Part shown: one piece after another, positions 36,957-46,493 of the stretch
Position numbering within the stretch: the stretch's first letter is position 1
How the letters are laid out: each line of letters opens with the position of its first letter
Origin: JAQUTK01 sp963677415
GTDB lineage: Bacteria; Bacteroidota; Bacteroidia; Bacteroidales; JAQUTK01
Direction of reading: 5' to 3'
Assembly: GCA_963677415.2 (NCBI GenBank)
Contig: CAXXFJ010000039.1
Location: 56,417 to 120,416 of the forward strand
DNA: 64,000 bases
Notes under the pieces: model-generated
Seen by the model: the letters and a program-made list of their open reading frames with translations, nothing else
Databases searched by the model: none
What the model was told of the DNA's origin: nothing
Made by a program: the position numbers and the translations under genes

Positions 36957-37056
36957 AATTTGTATTGTTTGTATAAGATGAAAAACTTTCATCCCTTTTG
37001 AAAATTGATTTCATGAGGATTACACAAGAGCCAAATATGGATCGCTGTAATAAGTG

Positions 37057-39228
37057 TTATATTGTAAACTTAATACTTGAAGCTTTGACGCCCAGTTCTG
37101 TACTCCGTTTACACGGAGCAGCGCCAGACACTGTGATTGTATACTCCCCTTTCAATAGCTTCTTGTTTCCATCCTCCTGTACCATCATTAGCTGTTCAGG
37201 TTGTATGGTCAGCTGAACAGTCTGCGAACTGTTTGGCTTCAATTTTACCCGTTTGAAGCATACGAGAGACTCAATAGGAGTATTCACACCAGCACCTGGA
37301 GCAGAAAGATATACCTGAGCTACCTCATCCACCTGTCGATTACTTTCATTGCTCAATATTACTTCCACCTTTATAGGTTCTTTCCCTTTACTCTTAGGAT
37401 TCAGCATTTTAGCCTCACTGTAAGAGACAACGCCATAGGTCAGCCCATAACCAAATGGATACATAACATTAGAAGCCATATATTTATAGGTCCTACCCTT
37501 CATCGAATAATCCTCAAAAGCCGGAAGCGAGTCACTGCTCAAAGGAAACGTCACCGGCAATCTACCAGAGAAACTGGCATCACCGAAAAGCAAATCTCCC
37601 AAAGCCAAGCCACCCTCCTGACCCGGATACCAAGACAAAACCACCGCATCAGAAAGTTCTGAAATCTCTTTCAAATCCAGCGGACTACCCCCCGTCACCA
37701 CAGTTACCACTTTATTTTTGTTGCCACGTCGTATATCACGCAAGAACTGAATTTGATGTTCCGGCAACTTCAAGTCAATCTTGTCACCCATATAAGGAGA
37801 AGCGATCGCATCCCCTTCCTCGCCCTCTGTGAGATTGGAAATACCGATCACCACGATAGCAACTTCCGCATTGCGCGCTTCACCCACAGTCCAGTCAATC
37901 GGGTTCACTTTCGGAGTTGTAGGAAGAATCCCTATTTTATAGTTGATACTCGTACCTCCGCTCACTTTCGCAACAATTCCCTGCAAGAAAGTGCTCTGTC
38001 TGGGTGACATTCCATAATAGTTACCCAGCATCACTGTAGCATCAGACGCAAAAGGTCCCGTTACATAGATCGACTTAATATCCTTCTTAAGAGGCAGAGT
38101 ATTATTACTGTTTTTCAGCAGAACCATACTTTTTTGAGCAGCCTCAAGCGCAATTGCTGCATGAGTTGCAGACGCAATCACACTATCCGGCACATTTCTA
38201 TAAGGCGATTCGTCACTGTCAGTCAGATTACCCAGTTTCAGACGTGTCATCATTAAAGGCATCAGAGCATTATCCAGATCCTCCTCCGTGATTAAGTGAC
38301 GTTCCAATGCCTGCTTTAATGCACGAAAAGTACTCCCGCAATTCAGGTTCATACCAGCCTTTACAGCAATAGCAGAAGCCTCTGCCGCATCCTTTGCAAT
38401 CTTATGTTCGCTAAATATATCAGCAACAGCATCACAGTCTGATACAACATGACCATTAAATCCCCATTGTTTACGTAAAATATCCGTTAGCAAGTATGAA
38501 CTACCCGAAGCACTCTTGCCATATACGCGATTGTAAGCACCCATCACGGCTTCCACATGGCCCTCTTTTACCAATGCCTCAAAAGCAGGAAGATACGTCT
38601 CAAACAAATCCTTTTTTGAAGGATTCACATCAAACTCATGTCTCAGAGCCTCCGGACCCGAATGCACTGCATAATGCTTGGCACAAGCAGCAGCCTTCAG
38701 AAAGAAAGAATCCTCCCCTTGCAAACCTTTTACAAAAGAAACTCCAATCCGCGAAGTCAGATATGGATCTTCCCCATATGTCTCCTGCCCACGGCCCCAG
38801 CGTGGATCCCGAAAGATATTCACATTCGGCGACCAATAAGTCAAGCCAGCATAGACTCCATAGTTTTGTATTCTCTGCGCAATGTTAAACTTCGCACGAC
38901 CTTCAGTAGAAATTGCATCAGCAATACGCTTTACTAAATCCGTATCAAAAGTTGCTCCCAATCCGATAGGCTGAGGAAAAACAGTAGCACGACCATTTCG
39001 CGCCACACCATGCAAAGCCTCACTCCACCAATTATATTGTTTAATACCAATACGCTCAATGCCCGGAGCACTATTCATCATCTGATTGATCTTCTCATCC
39101 ACACTCATTCGACCGATTATCTCTGTCGCTTTTTTCTGCATCTTGCTTTCCACGTCTGACTGTTGAAGGGCCATCATATTTGCCGAAAGGAACAAACTAC
39201 ATACTGTAGCTAAAAAAGTTTTTATCAT
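37057..39228 (-). CDS. GH3 beta-glycosidase (beta-glucosidase or beta-xylosidase type)
   Basis: 723 residues with a signal peptide (MIKTFLATVCSLFLSANMMA). Family GH3 layout: N-terminal TIM barrel with NWWSEALHGVARNGRATVFP, PNVNIFRDPRWGRGQETYGE, CAKHYAVHSGPEALRHEF and the nucleophile in HVVSDCDAVADIF (Asp264). Then the second domain (VVTVVTGGSPLDL, VVLSWYPGQEGGLALGDLLF) and the C-terminal fibronectin-III-like domain (RPLPVTFPLSSDSLPAF ... LLKGEYTITVSGAAP). Removes beta-linked glucose or xylose from oligosaccharides in the periplasm. Lies 29 bp downstream of the DUF2461 gene and probably shares its transcript. Confidence 0.93.
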   Translation of the reverse strand: MIKTFLATVCSLFLSANMMALQQSDVESKMQKKATEIIGRMSVDEKINQMMNSAPGIERIGIKQYNWWSEALHGVARNGRATVFPQPIGLGATFDTDLVKRIADAISTEGRAKFNIAQRIQNYGVYAGLTYWSPNVNIFRDPRWGRGQETYGEDPYLTSRIGVSFVKGLQGEDSFFLKAAACAKHYAVHSGPEALRHEFDVNPSKKDLFETYLPAFEALVKEGHVEAVMGAYNRVYGKSASGSSYLLTDILRKQWGFNGHVVSDCDAVADIFSEHKIAKDAAEASAIAVKAGMNLNCGSTFRALKQALERHLITEEDLDNALMPLMMTRLKLGNLTDSDESPYRNVPDSVIASATHAAIALEAAQKSMVLLKNSNNTLPLKKDIKSIYVTGPFASDATVMLGNYYGMSPRQSTFLQGIVAKVSGGTSINYKIGILPTTPKVNPIDWTVGEARNAEVAIVVIGISNLTEGEEGDAIASPYMGDKIDLKLPEHQIQFLRDIRRGNKNKVVTVVTGGSPLDLKEISELSDAVVLSWYPGQEGGLALGDLLFGDASFSGRLPVTFPLSSDSLPAFEDYSMKGRTYKYMASNVMYPFGYGLTYGVVSYSEAKMLNPKSKGKEPIKVEVILSNESNRQVDEVAQVYLSAPGAGVNTPIESLVCFKRVKLKPNSSQTVQLTIQPEQLMMVQEDGNKKLLKGEYTITVSGAAPCKRSTELGVKASSIKFTI

Positions 39229-39257
39229 ATTATTATTATTAGGTTCTTTTTAAATGC

Positions 39258-39932
39258 TTACCTTTTGCCGGTCACTTCCTTCCATTCGTCCACCGAATAA
39301 TTCAGGTAACGGTTTATCGGCAGCAGCAATGTCAGTCTTTCGACACACCTTTCCACCACATCACTACCCTCAAAGAAGGTCTCATCAACAAAACTCGCCG
39401 GAGAATAATGCTTATATTTAAGCCATTCCCCATCCGGGTAATCAGATGGAAAATCAGCTGGTACTTTCTTCAGCTTCTCTCCAAACAAGGAATAATAGCG
39501 TGTAAACTCGGCATCTTCAACAATCGCTTTAAACTCTTCGATAGTACCGTAAATCTCTTTTCGTATTACCTTTATTAATTTAGGATCAGCATCATAAACC
39601 CCACCGGCAAAAAATGATTCTCCTGGTTGCATATGCACATAATAACCTCCATACGGACTACATTTGCCACCTTTGCACATATAAGCACCCATGTATATTT
39701 TATAAGGTCTTTTATCCGGTGAGAAGCGTAAATCCCTGTAGATCCTGAACACGCAATCCTTCACAGCCACGCCAGAGATCTCCGGATCAAAACGACTGAG
39801 ACCTTTTATCAGTTCACCGACAAACTCTTCAAACAGAGCTTTTGCCTCTAGGTATTTATTCTTATTATCCTGAAACCATTCCCTGTTGTTATTCGCGTCA
39901 AGCTCCTTCAAGAAATCAAAAATCTGTTTCAT
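39258..39932 (-). CDS. DUF2461 (TIGR02453) family protein
   Basis: 224 residues from the MKQIFDF start at 39932. A more distant ATG at 39959 would overlap the -7 box at 39957-39964, so I prefer 39932. Family of unknown function; typical pieces are FLKELDANNNREWFQDNKNK, VFRIYRDLRFSPDKRPYKIY, GGYYVHMQPGESFFAGGVYD and LKYKHYSPASFVDETFF. The conserved aromatic and basic residues suggest ligand or nucleic-acid contact, but no activity is known to me. It precedes the GH3 gene by 29 bp in the same direction. Confidence 0.88.
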   Translation of the reverse strand: MKQIFDFLKELDANNNREWFQDNKNKYLEAKALFEEFVGELIKGLSRFDPEISGVAVKDCVFRIYRDLRFSPDKRPYKIYMGAYMCKGGKCSPYGGYYVHMQPGESFFAGGVYDADPKLIKVIRKEIYGTIEEFKAIVEDAEFTRYYSLFGEKLKKVPADFPSDYPDGEWLKYKHYSPASFVDETFFEGSDVVERCVERLTLLLPINRYLNYSVDEWKEVTGKR

Positions 39933-39956
39933 AGTTCCAACTATTTCTATTTGATG

Positions 39957-39964
39957 CAAAGATA
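39957..39964 (-). promoter_or_regulatory. -7 box for the DUF2461-GH3 unit
   Basis: TATCTTTG on the minus strand, 25 bp before the chosen start at 39932. Confidence 0.55.
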
Positions 39965-40056
39965 CAAATTCACTTTAAATTGTCAACTATGACTCTAATT
40001 CTTGTTAATTTCAAATCATACATACACAGTTCGAACAAAAAACGAAGAAAAATTGC

Positions 40057-40064
40057 TACTTTTG
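40057..40064 (+). promoter_or_regulatory. -7 box for the oadGAB operon
   Basis: TACTTTTG followed by CACAAA, matching TAnnTTTG, leaving a leader of about 110 nt before oadG. I see no riboswitch-like motif in that leader. Confidence 0.6.
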
Positions 40065-40175
40065 CACAAAATGTTGTTTTACTGCCATAGATAATTACAG
40101 TTTGATATGTTTTAACCATACATACGTTTCGATTTTCTGCCTTAAACCTACATTTAAATTAAATATTTTAAAGCA

Positions 40176-40427
40176 ATGCAACCATTCAATGAAGCTCTCT
40201 CACTTATGGTGGTGGGAATGATTACTGTTTTTTTTATCCTTTTCTCAATTGTACTTATTGGGAATATATTAATCAGCCTTTGTAATAAATATCTTCCTGA
40301 AGAAGTACTTGAAATCAAAGCTAAAAAATCACACAGCCCCTCAAACAATACCCATGCGGCCATAAAGGCAGCCATAAGTCTGGCAACCAAAGGCAAAGGC
40401 ACGGTTACAAATATCACAAAAATTTAA
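40176..40427 (+). CDS. oadG: Oxaloacetate/methylmalonyl-CoA decarboxylase gamma subunit (OadG family)
   Basis: 83 residues: one membrane helix (ALSLMVVGMITVFFILFSIVLI) and a short charged tail rich in Lys, as in OadG. The gamma subunit anchors the biotin-carrying alpha subunit to the membrane beta subunit. First of three genes: oadA begins 16 bp later and oadB follows. The tail lacks the Zn-ligand histidine cluster found in some enterobacterial OadG. Confidence 0.8.
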   Translation: MQPFNEALSLMVVGMITVFFILFSIVLIGNILISLCNKYLPEEVLEIKAKKSHSPSNNTHAAIKAAISLATKGKGTVTNITKI

Positions 40428-40443
40428 GCGAATTCACTACAAA

Positions 40444-42303
40444 ATGGAAAAAGAAATCAAATTCTCCTTAGTATATCGGGATATGTGGCAAAGTTCCGGT
40501 AAGTACATGCCACGAGTTGATCAGTTAGTTAGAGTTGCTCCCGAAATTATCAAAATGGGTTGTTTTGCACGCGTTGAAACAAATGGAGGTGGATTTGAAC
40601 AAATAAACCTACTCTTTGGCGAGAATCCCAATATTGCGGTTCGCGAATGGTGTCGCCCATTTAACGAAGCCGGTATTCAGACACACATGCTAGACCGTTC
40701 ATTAAATGGTTTGCGTATGAGTCCTGTACCTGCCGATGTTCGCAAACTTTTTTACAAAGTAAAGAAAGCGCAGGGTACAGACATTACCCGCTGTTTTTGC
40801 GGACTTAACGACCCACGCAATATTATTGCTTCAATTAAATATGCCAAAGAAGCCGGAATGATAGCACAAGCTACTTTGTCAATTACTGTTTCGGAAGTTC
40901 ACAACATTAAATATTATTGCAATTTAGCTGATGAGTTGATTAAAGGCGGTGCTGATGAAATTTGTCTGAAAGATATGGCAGGAATTGGTCGTCCGGCTAC
41001 GCTTGGAAAAATTGTAAAGTACATTAAAGAAAAGAATCCAGAAATCATTGTCCAATATCATGGTCAAACTGGCCCTGGTTTTACACCTGCTTCTATTTTA
41101 GAAGTTTGCCGTAATGGTTGCGATATTATCGATGTGGGCATGGAACCATTATCGTGGGGAACCGGACATGCCGATGTAATTATGGTACGCGAAATGCTTG
41201 AAGACGCTGGATTTAAAGTTCCCAAAATCGATATGGCTGCATACATGCGAGCCAGAGCTCTTACTCAGGAATTTATGGACGATTTCCTGGGGTATTTTAT
41301 TCCTGAATCAAATCGTCGTCTGCAATCATTACTTATTGCATCTGGTTTGCCAGGTGGAATGATGGGCAGTCTAATGAACGACCTGAAAGACAACCTTGTA
41401 AGTGTAAATAAATCGTTAGCAAAAAGAGGCGAAGCCGAATTGACTATTGATGAGCTTCTTATTAAACTGTTCGATGAAGTAGCTTACGTATGGCCACGTG
41501 TCGGTTATCCACCTTTAGTTACTCCTTTTTCGCAATATGTAAAAAATCTTGCTATGTTCAACCTTATGCAACTTACCAAAGGAAAAGAGCGTTGGACTAT
41601 GATTGCCGATAATATTTGGGACATGATGTTGGGCAAAGCCGGAAAACTACCGGGAGATGTTGATCCAGTCATTAAAAAATTGGCAAAAGAGCAAGGACGC
41701 GAATTTTATACTGGTGACCCACAAGCACTTTATTCTGATAAACTCGACGTATTTAAAGCTGAGATGGTGGAAAAAGGCTGGGATTTTGGTCCAGATGACG
41801 AAGAATTGTTTGAACTGGCTATGCACCCCGAACAATACCGTGCATTCAGATCCGGTAAAGCCAAAGCTGATTTCGAAATTGAATTAGCTCAGCAAAAAGC
41901 CAAAGCTAAAAATTGCAAAGAAGGCACGCCGGCACTAATTGAGCAACAAAGCGTTCAGGTAGAAGTTAACGGAGAGAAGTTTCTCGTAAAAATTAGTTAT
42001 ACTGACGCTAAATCTGATCCTGAAACAAAATCAGAATTAATCTCAACTGCTCCAATAATTTCATCGGATAAAGTAAAGGAGATTGTAGCCCCACTCGAAG
42101 GCAAGTTTTACCTGACCAATAGTTCGTCAGAAACAGCTGTAAAAGTTGGCGATGTTATTAAAAAGGGCGATTTGCTTTGCTACATTGAATCAATGAAAAC
42201 TTACAATGCCATTTCATCAGAATTCGACGGAAAGGTAATTGAGATTTGCTTAAACAATAGCGATTCGGTTCAAGAAGATGATGTATTATTTAAACTCCAA
42301 TAA
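40444..42303 (+). CDS. oadA: Biotin-dependent decarboxylase alpha subunit (OadA/PycB-like), atypical active site
   Basis: 619 residues: carboxyltransferase TIM barrel, PYC_OADA domain (residues about 300-440) and C-terminal biotinyl domain with YIESMKTYNAI (biotinylated Lys585). It should transfer CO2 from the substrate (oxaloacetate or similar) to biotin. The carbamylated-Lys motif CLKDMAG (Lys176) is present. Two motifs depart from the usual family: RDMWQSSGKYMPR replaces RDxHQSLxATRMR, and the metal-binding HxH(A)TTG is QYHGQTGPG, so the second metal His is a Gln (His206, Gln208). The biotinyl Met-Lys-Met is Met-Lys-Thr. It lies 16 bp after oadG and 2 bp before oadB. Substrate unknown. Confidence 0.85.
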   Translation: MEKEIKFSLVYRDMWQSSGKYMPRVDQLVRVAPEIIKMGCFARVETNGGGFEQINLLFGENPNIAVREWCRPFNEAGIQTHMLDRSLNGLRMSPVPADVRKLFYKVKKAQGTDITRCFCGLNDPRNIIASIKYAKEAGMIAQATLSITVSEVHNIKYYCNLADELIKGGADEICLKDMAGIGRPATLGKIVKYIKEKNPEIIVQYHGQTGPGFTPASILEVCRNGCDIIDVGMEPLSWGTGHADVIMVREMLEDAGFKVPKIDMAAYMRARALTQEFMDDFLGYFIPESNRRLQSLLIASGLPGGMMGSLMNDLKDNLVSVNKSLAKRGEAELTIDELLIKLFDEVAYVWPRVGYPPLVTPFSQYVKNLAMFNLMQLTKGKERWTMIADNIWDMMLGKAGKLPGDVDPVIKKLAKEQGREFYTGDPQALYSDKLDVFKAEMVEKGWDFGPDDEELFELAMHPEQYRAFRSGKAKADFEIELAQQKAKAKNCKEGTPALIEQQSVQVEVNGEKFLVKISYTDAKSDPETKSELISTAPIISSDKVKEIVAPLEGKFYLTNSSSETAVKVGDVIKKGDLLCYIESMKTYNAISSEFDGKVIEICLNNSDSVQEDDVLFKLQ

Positions 42304-42305
42304 AA

Positions 42306-43514
42306 ATGCAGGAAATATTATCTAAATTATATGACATGACGGCACTGGGAGGATTCTCCTATCAGGTGGCGATTATGTGGCTTATTGCATTTACACTACT
42401 TTATTTGGGTATTCGTAAAGGGTACGAACCCTTATTACTTGTTCCCATTGCCTTTGGAGTACTTTTAGCAAACTTTCCTGGCGGTGGAATGGGAATCGTT
42501 CCGGCCGAGAATATTGCTTTAGAGGGTGGCCGATACAAAAACCTGTTCGAGATTGCTCATGAATACGGAATCATGAACTATTTGTATTATGGATTAATCA
42601 AGACAGGATTTCTACCTCCTATTATTTTTATGGGAGTTGGTGCATTAACTGATTTTGGTCCCATGCTCCGCAACTTGAAGTTGGCCATATTTGGTGCCGC
42701 GGCTCAGATCGGAATCTTTTCGGTACTTTTGGTAGCTGTGCTTATGGGATTTACGCTCAAAGAAGCAGCATCTCTTGGAATTATTGGTGGAGCCGATGGC
42801 CCAACAGCCATTTATACTACTATTAAATTAGCACCCCATTTGTTAGGTCCTATTGCCATAGCAGCGTATTCATACATGGCGCTTGTTCCGGTAATTATAC
42901 CTTTGGTTGCCAATTTGTTAATAACCAAAAAGGAGTTTAAGATTAATATGCGCGAAATGGATAAACAGTATCCATCTAAACATAAAATTAAAAACCTGAG
43001 AGCTGTCAAAATCATTTTTCCAATAGTTTTGGGTGTAATTACAGCAATTGCTGTTCCTTCATCAGTGCCGTTGTTAGGGATGCTTTTATTTGGTAACTTA
43101 GTGAAAGAAATTGGAGCAGCCACTTTCCGTTTAGCTGATGCTGCTACCGGTGCAATAATGAACACTGCAACCATCTTTTTGGGTTTATCGGTTGGTGCTA
43201 CCATGACATCCGACGTATTTCTATCGCCAAAAACACTTGGAATTGTGGTTGGAGGTTTTATTGCATTTGCGATATCAATAGCAGGTGGCATTGTCGCGGT
43301 GAAAATTTACAATCTATTTGCTAAAAAGAAAATTAACCCATTGGTTGGAGCTACCGGCTTAAGTGCTGTACCAATGGCCTCACGCGTGGCAAACGAATTG
43401 GCTTTAAAACACGACTCGGGCAATCATATATTGCAATACTGCATGGCCAGTAATATTTCCGGAGTAATTGGCTCCGCAGTTGCTGCTGGTGTGCTTATTT
43501 CATTTTTATCGTAA
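42306..43514 (+). CDS. oadB: Na+-pumping decarboxylase beta subunit (OadB)
   Basis: 402 residues, strongly hydrophobic, about nine to eleven membrane segments. OadB-type signatures: LGIRKGYEPLLLVPIAFGVL, NFPGGGMGIVPA, FLPPIIFMGVGALTDFGPML, IIGGADGPTAIYTTIKLAP (Asp in the Na+ pocket) and NPLVGATGLSAVPMASRVA. It releases CO2 from carboxybiotin and pumps Na+ out, so the operon makes a sodium gradient. The gene follows oadA by 2 bp and ends before a strong hairpin terminator at 43532. Whether the complex acts on oxaloacetate, methylmalonyl-CoA or another acid cannot be decided here. Confidence 0.93.
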   Translation: MQEILSKLYDMTALGGFSYQVAIMWLIAFTLLYLGIRKGYEPLLLVPIAFGVLLANFPGGGMGIVPAENIALEGGRYKNLFEIAHEYGIMNYLYYGLIKTGFLPPIIFMGVGALTDFGPMLRNLKLAIFGAAAQIGIFSVLLVAVLMGFTLKEAASLGIIGGADGPTAIYTTIKLAPHLLGPIAIAAYSYMALVPVIIPLVANLLITKKEFKINMREMDKQYPSKHKIKNLRAVKIIFPIVLGVITAIAVPSSVPLLGMLLFGNLVKEIGAATFRLADAATGAIMNTATIFLGLSVGATMTSDVFLSPKTLGIVVGGFIAFAISIAGGIVAVKIYNLFAKKKINPLVGATGLSAVPMASRVANELALKHDSGNHILQYCMASNISGVIGSAVAAGVLISFLS

Positions 43515-43531
43515 CACATAGCTTTTCTTAC

Positions 43532-43574
43532 AAAGCAGGGTAACTTTGTCATTAAAGTTGCCCTGCTTTTTTTT
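43532..43574 (+). terminator. Terminator of oadGAB
   Basis: Stem AAAGCAGGG..AACTTT / AAAGTT..CCCTGCTTT with a 6-nt loop and a run of eight or more T. It follows the oadB stop after 17 bp. Confidence 0.9.
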
Positions 43575-43728
43575 ATGCTTCACCGTAGTACCATATAGCA
43601 TAATTACAATTCTGTATTCATTTGAAAATAAATGACAATAAGTAGCTATCAACTTCCTTCAGCAGCACGCTTATCTTATAGAATGAATAATTACCGACAG
43701 AGGTTGTTTTTAATTTCCTACAAATACT

Positions 43729-43736
43729 TATATTTG
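43729..43736 (+). promoter_or_regulatory. -7 box for the GH2 gene
   Basis: TATATTTG, 44 bp before the GH2 start codon, with TTG at 43704-43706 as a possible -33 element (about 22 bp spacing). Confidence 0.55.
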
Positions 43737-43780
43737 TCCTTTCATAAAAGAATTCAAATCAACTACAAAACCATTTATCC

Positions 43781-46282
43781 ATGAAAAAACGACTTTTAAT
43801 GCTGGCGGTTCTTGGCGTTTCATTTTCCGCAAGCATACTTGCACAAAGCCGCAAAGAGTATTTGCTGGAGAAGAACTGGAAGTTTGTCCGCACGGACGAT
43901 CCGGCTCAGAAAGATCCGTCATACGACGACAGCAAGTGGCAAACCGTCACAGTACCTCACGACTGGGCTATCTACGGGCCATTCAGTTCCAATAACGACA
44001 AACAGAATGTCGCCATTGTGCAAGATGGACAACAGAAAGCAACTGAACATGCAGGCCGCACCAGCGGACTTCCTTTCGTAGGTGTCGGCTGGTACAGAAA
44101 CACCGGCAACCTGCCCGCTTATGAAGCAGGCAAACGTGTCAGTCTGCTATTCGACGGAGCCATGTCCAATTCGCAGGTTTTCGTCAATGGAAAGAAAGTC
44201 GGAGAATGGCCTTACGGATACAACTCCTTCTATTTCGACATCACCGAATTTCTCAATAAAGACAACACACCCAACACACTTGCCGTCCGTCTTGAAAACC
44301 GTTCTGAGCAATCACGCTGGTATCCCGGATCGGGACTCTATCGCAATGTACATGTCATCCAGACCAGCGATGTGCACATCCCCATCTGGGGCACTTTTGT
44401 CACTACACCGACCGTAAAGAAGGAATATGCCAGAGTCTTGATAAATACGAAAGTAGAAGGGAATACTGGTTCCAAAGGATCTTTTAAACTGTCAACCGAG
44501 ATCCTCGATCCCTCCGGCAATGTAGTATCCAAAACAGAATCAGCAGTGCCTTCTGAGGATGAACTGGAGTTCAATCAAGACGTGAAGGTAACCAATCCGC
44601 AGCTCTGGACTTTGGACAAACCGGCACTATATAAAGCTGTGTCCAAACTATATGCCGACGATAAACTGGTCGATGAATACACCACCACTTTTGGTATCCG
44701 CACCATCGAAATAGTGCCCAACCAGGGCTTCTTCCTCAACGGTAAGAAAGTTCTGTTTCAAGGCGTATGTAACCACCACGACTTAGGTCCATTGGGCGGA
44801 GCAGTCAATGAAGCAGCCATTCGCCGTCAGGTGCGTATCTTGAAAGATATGGGTGCCAATGCCATCCGTACCTCCCACAACATGCCTGCACCCGAACTGG
44901 TCAAAGCCTGTGATGAAATGGGTATGATGCTCATGCCGGAAAGCTTTGACGAATGGGTACGTCCAAAAGTAGCGAACGGTTATCATCTCTTCTGGGAACA
45001 ATGGGCAGAGAAAGACATCGTCAACCTTGTGCGTCATTTTCGTAATAATCCTTCCGTGGTTATGTGGAGTATTGGCAATGAAGTGCCCGATCAGGGTGAT
45101 TCAGACAAGGGACCGAAACGTTCTCTTTTCCTGCAAAACATCTGTCACCGCGAAGACCCTACCCGTCCCGTCACTCAAGGAATGGATAATGCAGGTACCG
45201 TCATCAAAAACAACTATGCGGCAGTCATGGATGTCCCCGGCTTCAATTACCGTCTCCAGTACTACCAGGAAGCTTATAAGAAACTGCCTCAGCAAGTTGT
45301 ACTTGGCGCAGAAACAGCCTCTACAGTTAGTTCGCGCGGTGTCTACAAATTTCCCGTTGAACGAAAAGCAATGGCTATGTACGACGACAATCAGTCCTCC
45401 TCCTATGACCTCGAACATTGCAGCTGGTCCAATCTCCCCGAAGATGACTATATCCAACACGAAGATCTCCCCTATTGCATGGGTGAATTTGTATGGACAG
45501 GATTTGACTATCTTGGAGAGCCCAGTCCATATTATTCCAACTGGCCAAGTCACAGTTCGCTCTTTGGTATCATCGATTTAGCCGGTATTCCTAAAGACCG
45601 TTATTTCCTCTATCGGAGCCATTGGAACAAATCATCCGAGACTTTGCACATCCTTCCTCATTGGAACTGGAAAGGTCGCGAAGGTGAAGTTACTCCGATC
45701 TTTGTGTACACCAACTACCCTTCTGCCGAACTTTTCATCAACGGTAAGAGTCAGGGCAAACGTACCAAAGACCTCACTATCAACATTGACAGCAGCGATA
45801 CGGATGCCGCTCGAAAGAACCTGGACCGTCAGAAACGCTATCGTCTGATGTGGATGGATACAAAGTACGAACCGGGCACAGTCAAAGTCGTGGCTTATGA
45901 TGCCAACGGAAAAGCCGTTGCAGAAGAAGTGATGAAGACCGCAGGCACACCTTACAAAATCGTATTGGAAGCCGACCGGATACAGATCGCAGCCGATGGC
46001 AAAGATATCACCTTCGTCAATGTGAAGATCGTTGATAAAGACGGTAATTTCTGTCCCACGGAAGATCGCGAAATATCTTTCAAAGTCAAAGGTGCCGGCA
46101 CATTCAAAGCCGTAGCCAATGGAGATGCCACCAACCTGCAATCCTTCCAGGCACCTCACATGAAGCTCTTCAGCGGACAGCTCACCGCCCTTGTACAAAG
46201 TGCGGAACAAGCCGGAACAGTGACACTCGAGGCAACAGCCAAAGGTGTGAAAGCCGCGAAGATTACAATCGAAGTGAAGTAA
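43781..46282 (+). CDS. GH2 glycoside hydrolase (beta-galactosidase-like)
   Basis: 833 residues with a signal peptide (MKKRLLMLAVLGVSFSASILA). GH2 layout: sugar-binding sandwich (VPHDWAIYGPFS, GVGWYRNTGNLPAYE, RLENRSEQSRWYPGSGLYRN), Ig-like domain, TIM barrel with FFLNGKKVLFQGVCNHHDLG, acid/base in WSIGNEVPDQ (Glu434) and nucleophile in LGAETASTVSSRG (Glu511). C-terminal domain of DUF4982 type (YTNYPSAELFINGKSQG) and an invasin-like domain (VKIVDKDGNFC ... VKAAKITIEVK). Exported; removes terminal beta-galactosyl or related sugars. Its last 51 codons and its terminator are repeated 1.4 kb downstream, bracketing an SPFH cassette. Confidence 0.93.
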   Translation: MKKRLLMLAVLGVSFSASILAQSRKEYLLEKNWKFVRTDDPAQKDPSYDDSKWQTVTVPHDWAIYGPFSSNNDKQNVAIVQDGQQKATEHAGRTSGLPFVGVGWYRNTGNLPAYEAGKRVSLLFDGAMSNSQVFVNGKKVGEWPYGYNSFYFDITEFLNKDNTPNTLAVRLENRSEQSRWYPGSGLYRNVHVIQTSDVHIPIWGTFVTTPTVKKEYARVLINTKVEGNTGSKGSFKLSTEILDPSGNVVSKTESAVPSEDELEFNQDVKVTNPQLWTLDKPALYKAVSKLYADDKLVDEYTTTFGIRTIEIVPNQGFFLNGKKVLFQGVCNHHDLGPLGGAVNEAAIRRQVRILKDMGANAIRTSHNMPAPELVKACDEMGMMLMPESFDEWVRPKVANGYHLFWEQWAEKDIVNLVRHFRNNPSVVMWSIGNEVPDQGDSDKGPKRSLFLQNICHREDPTRPVTQGMDNAGTVIKNNYAAVMDVPGFNYRLQYYQEAYKKLPQQVVLGAETASTVSSRGVYKFPVERKAMAMYDDNQSSSYDLEHCSWSNLPEDDYIQHEDLPYCMGEFVWTGFDYLGEPSPYYSNWPSHSSLFGIIDLAGIPKDRYFLYRSHWNKSSETLHILPHWNWKGREGEVTPIFVYTNYPSAELFINGKSQGKRTKDLTINIDSSDTDAARKNLDRQKRYRLMWMDTKYEPGTVKVVAYDANGKAVAEEVMKTAGTPYKIVLEADRIQIAADGKDITFVNVKIVDKDGNFCPTEDREISFKVKGAGTFKAVANGDATNLQSFQAPHMKLFSGQLTALVQSAEQAGTVTLEATAKGVKAAKITIEVK

Positions 46283-46353
46283 GCAACATTTCAGATAATG
46301 CCAGACGGCGGCAAGCGAGACAAATGGTCTGCTTGCCGCCGTTCTTTTATTGG
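46130..46353 (+). repeat. 224-bp direct repeat, copy A (GH2 tail + terminator)
   Basis: Spans the last codons of the GH2 gene and its hairpin terminator, from ACCAACCTGCAATCC to TTTTATTGG. Copy B at 47706-47929 has the same length and roughly 90% identity by eye. The 1.35-kb stretch between the copies holds the SPFH and ribbon-helix-helix genes. Confidence 0.92.
46305..46349 (+). terminator. Terminator of GH2
   Basis: 12-bp stem ACGGCGGCAAGC / GCTTGCCGCCGT with a 14-nt loop, then TTCTTTT. The GCGGCAAGC core recurs in the intron-hosting hairpin at 21496 and in copy B at 47881. Confidence 0.85.
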
Positions 46354-46493
46354 TTAGGCAAAAAGTCTCGTTTCATTCTATCTACAAGTTATTTGAAAAG
46401 TATCTCATTTTATTTGGTCTAAAATTTTGATATTCAGAATCTTTTTCTGAATCTTTGTGATATCAAAATAATATCATATTAACAACGAAACTT

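Noticed and set aside
36939..36992. Upstream ATG at 36992 for the alcohol dehydrogenase
   Set aside because: The strong ribosome-binding sequence precedes the ATG at 36938 instead, and the family normally starts with that region.
45632..46210. Minus-strand frame of 192 codons inside GH2
   Set aside because: Antisense of the GH2 coding sequence and cysteine-rich in a codon-mirror manner; no promoter or family match.
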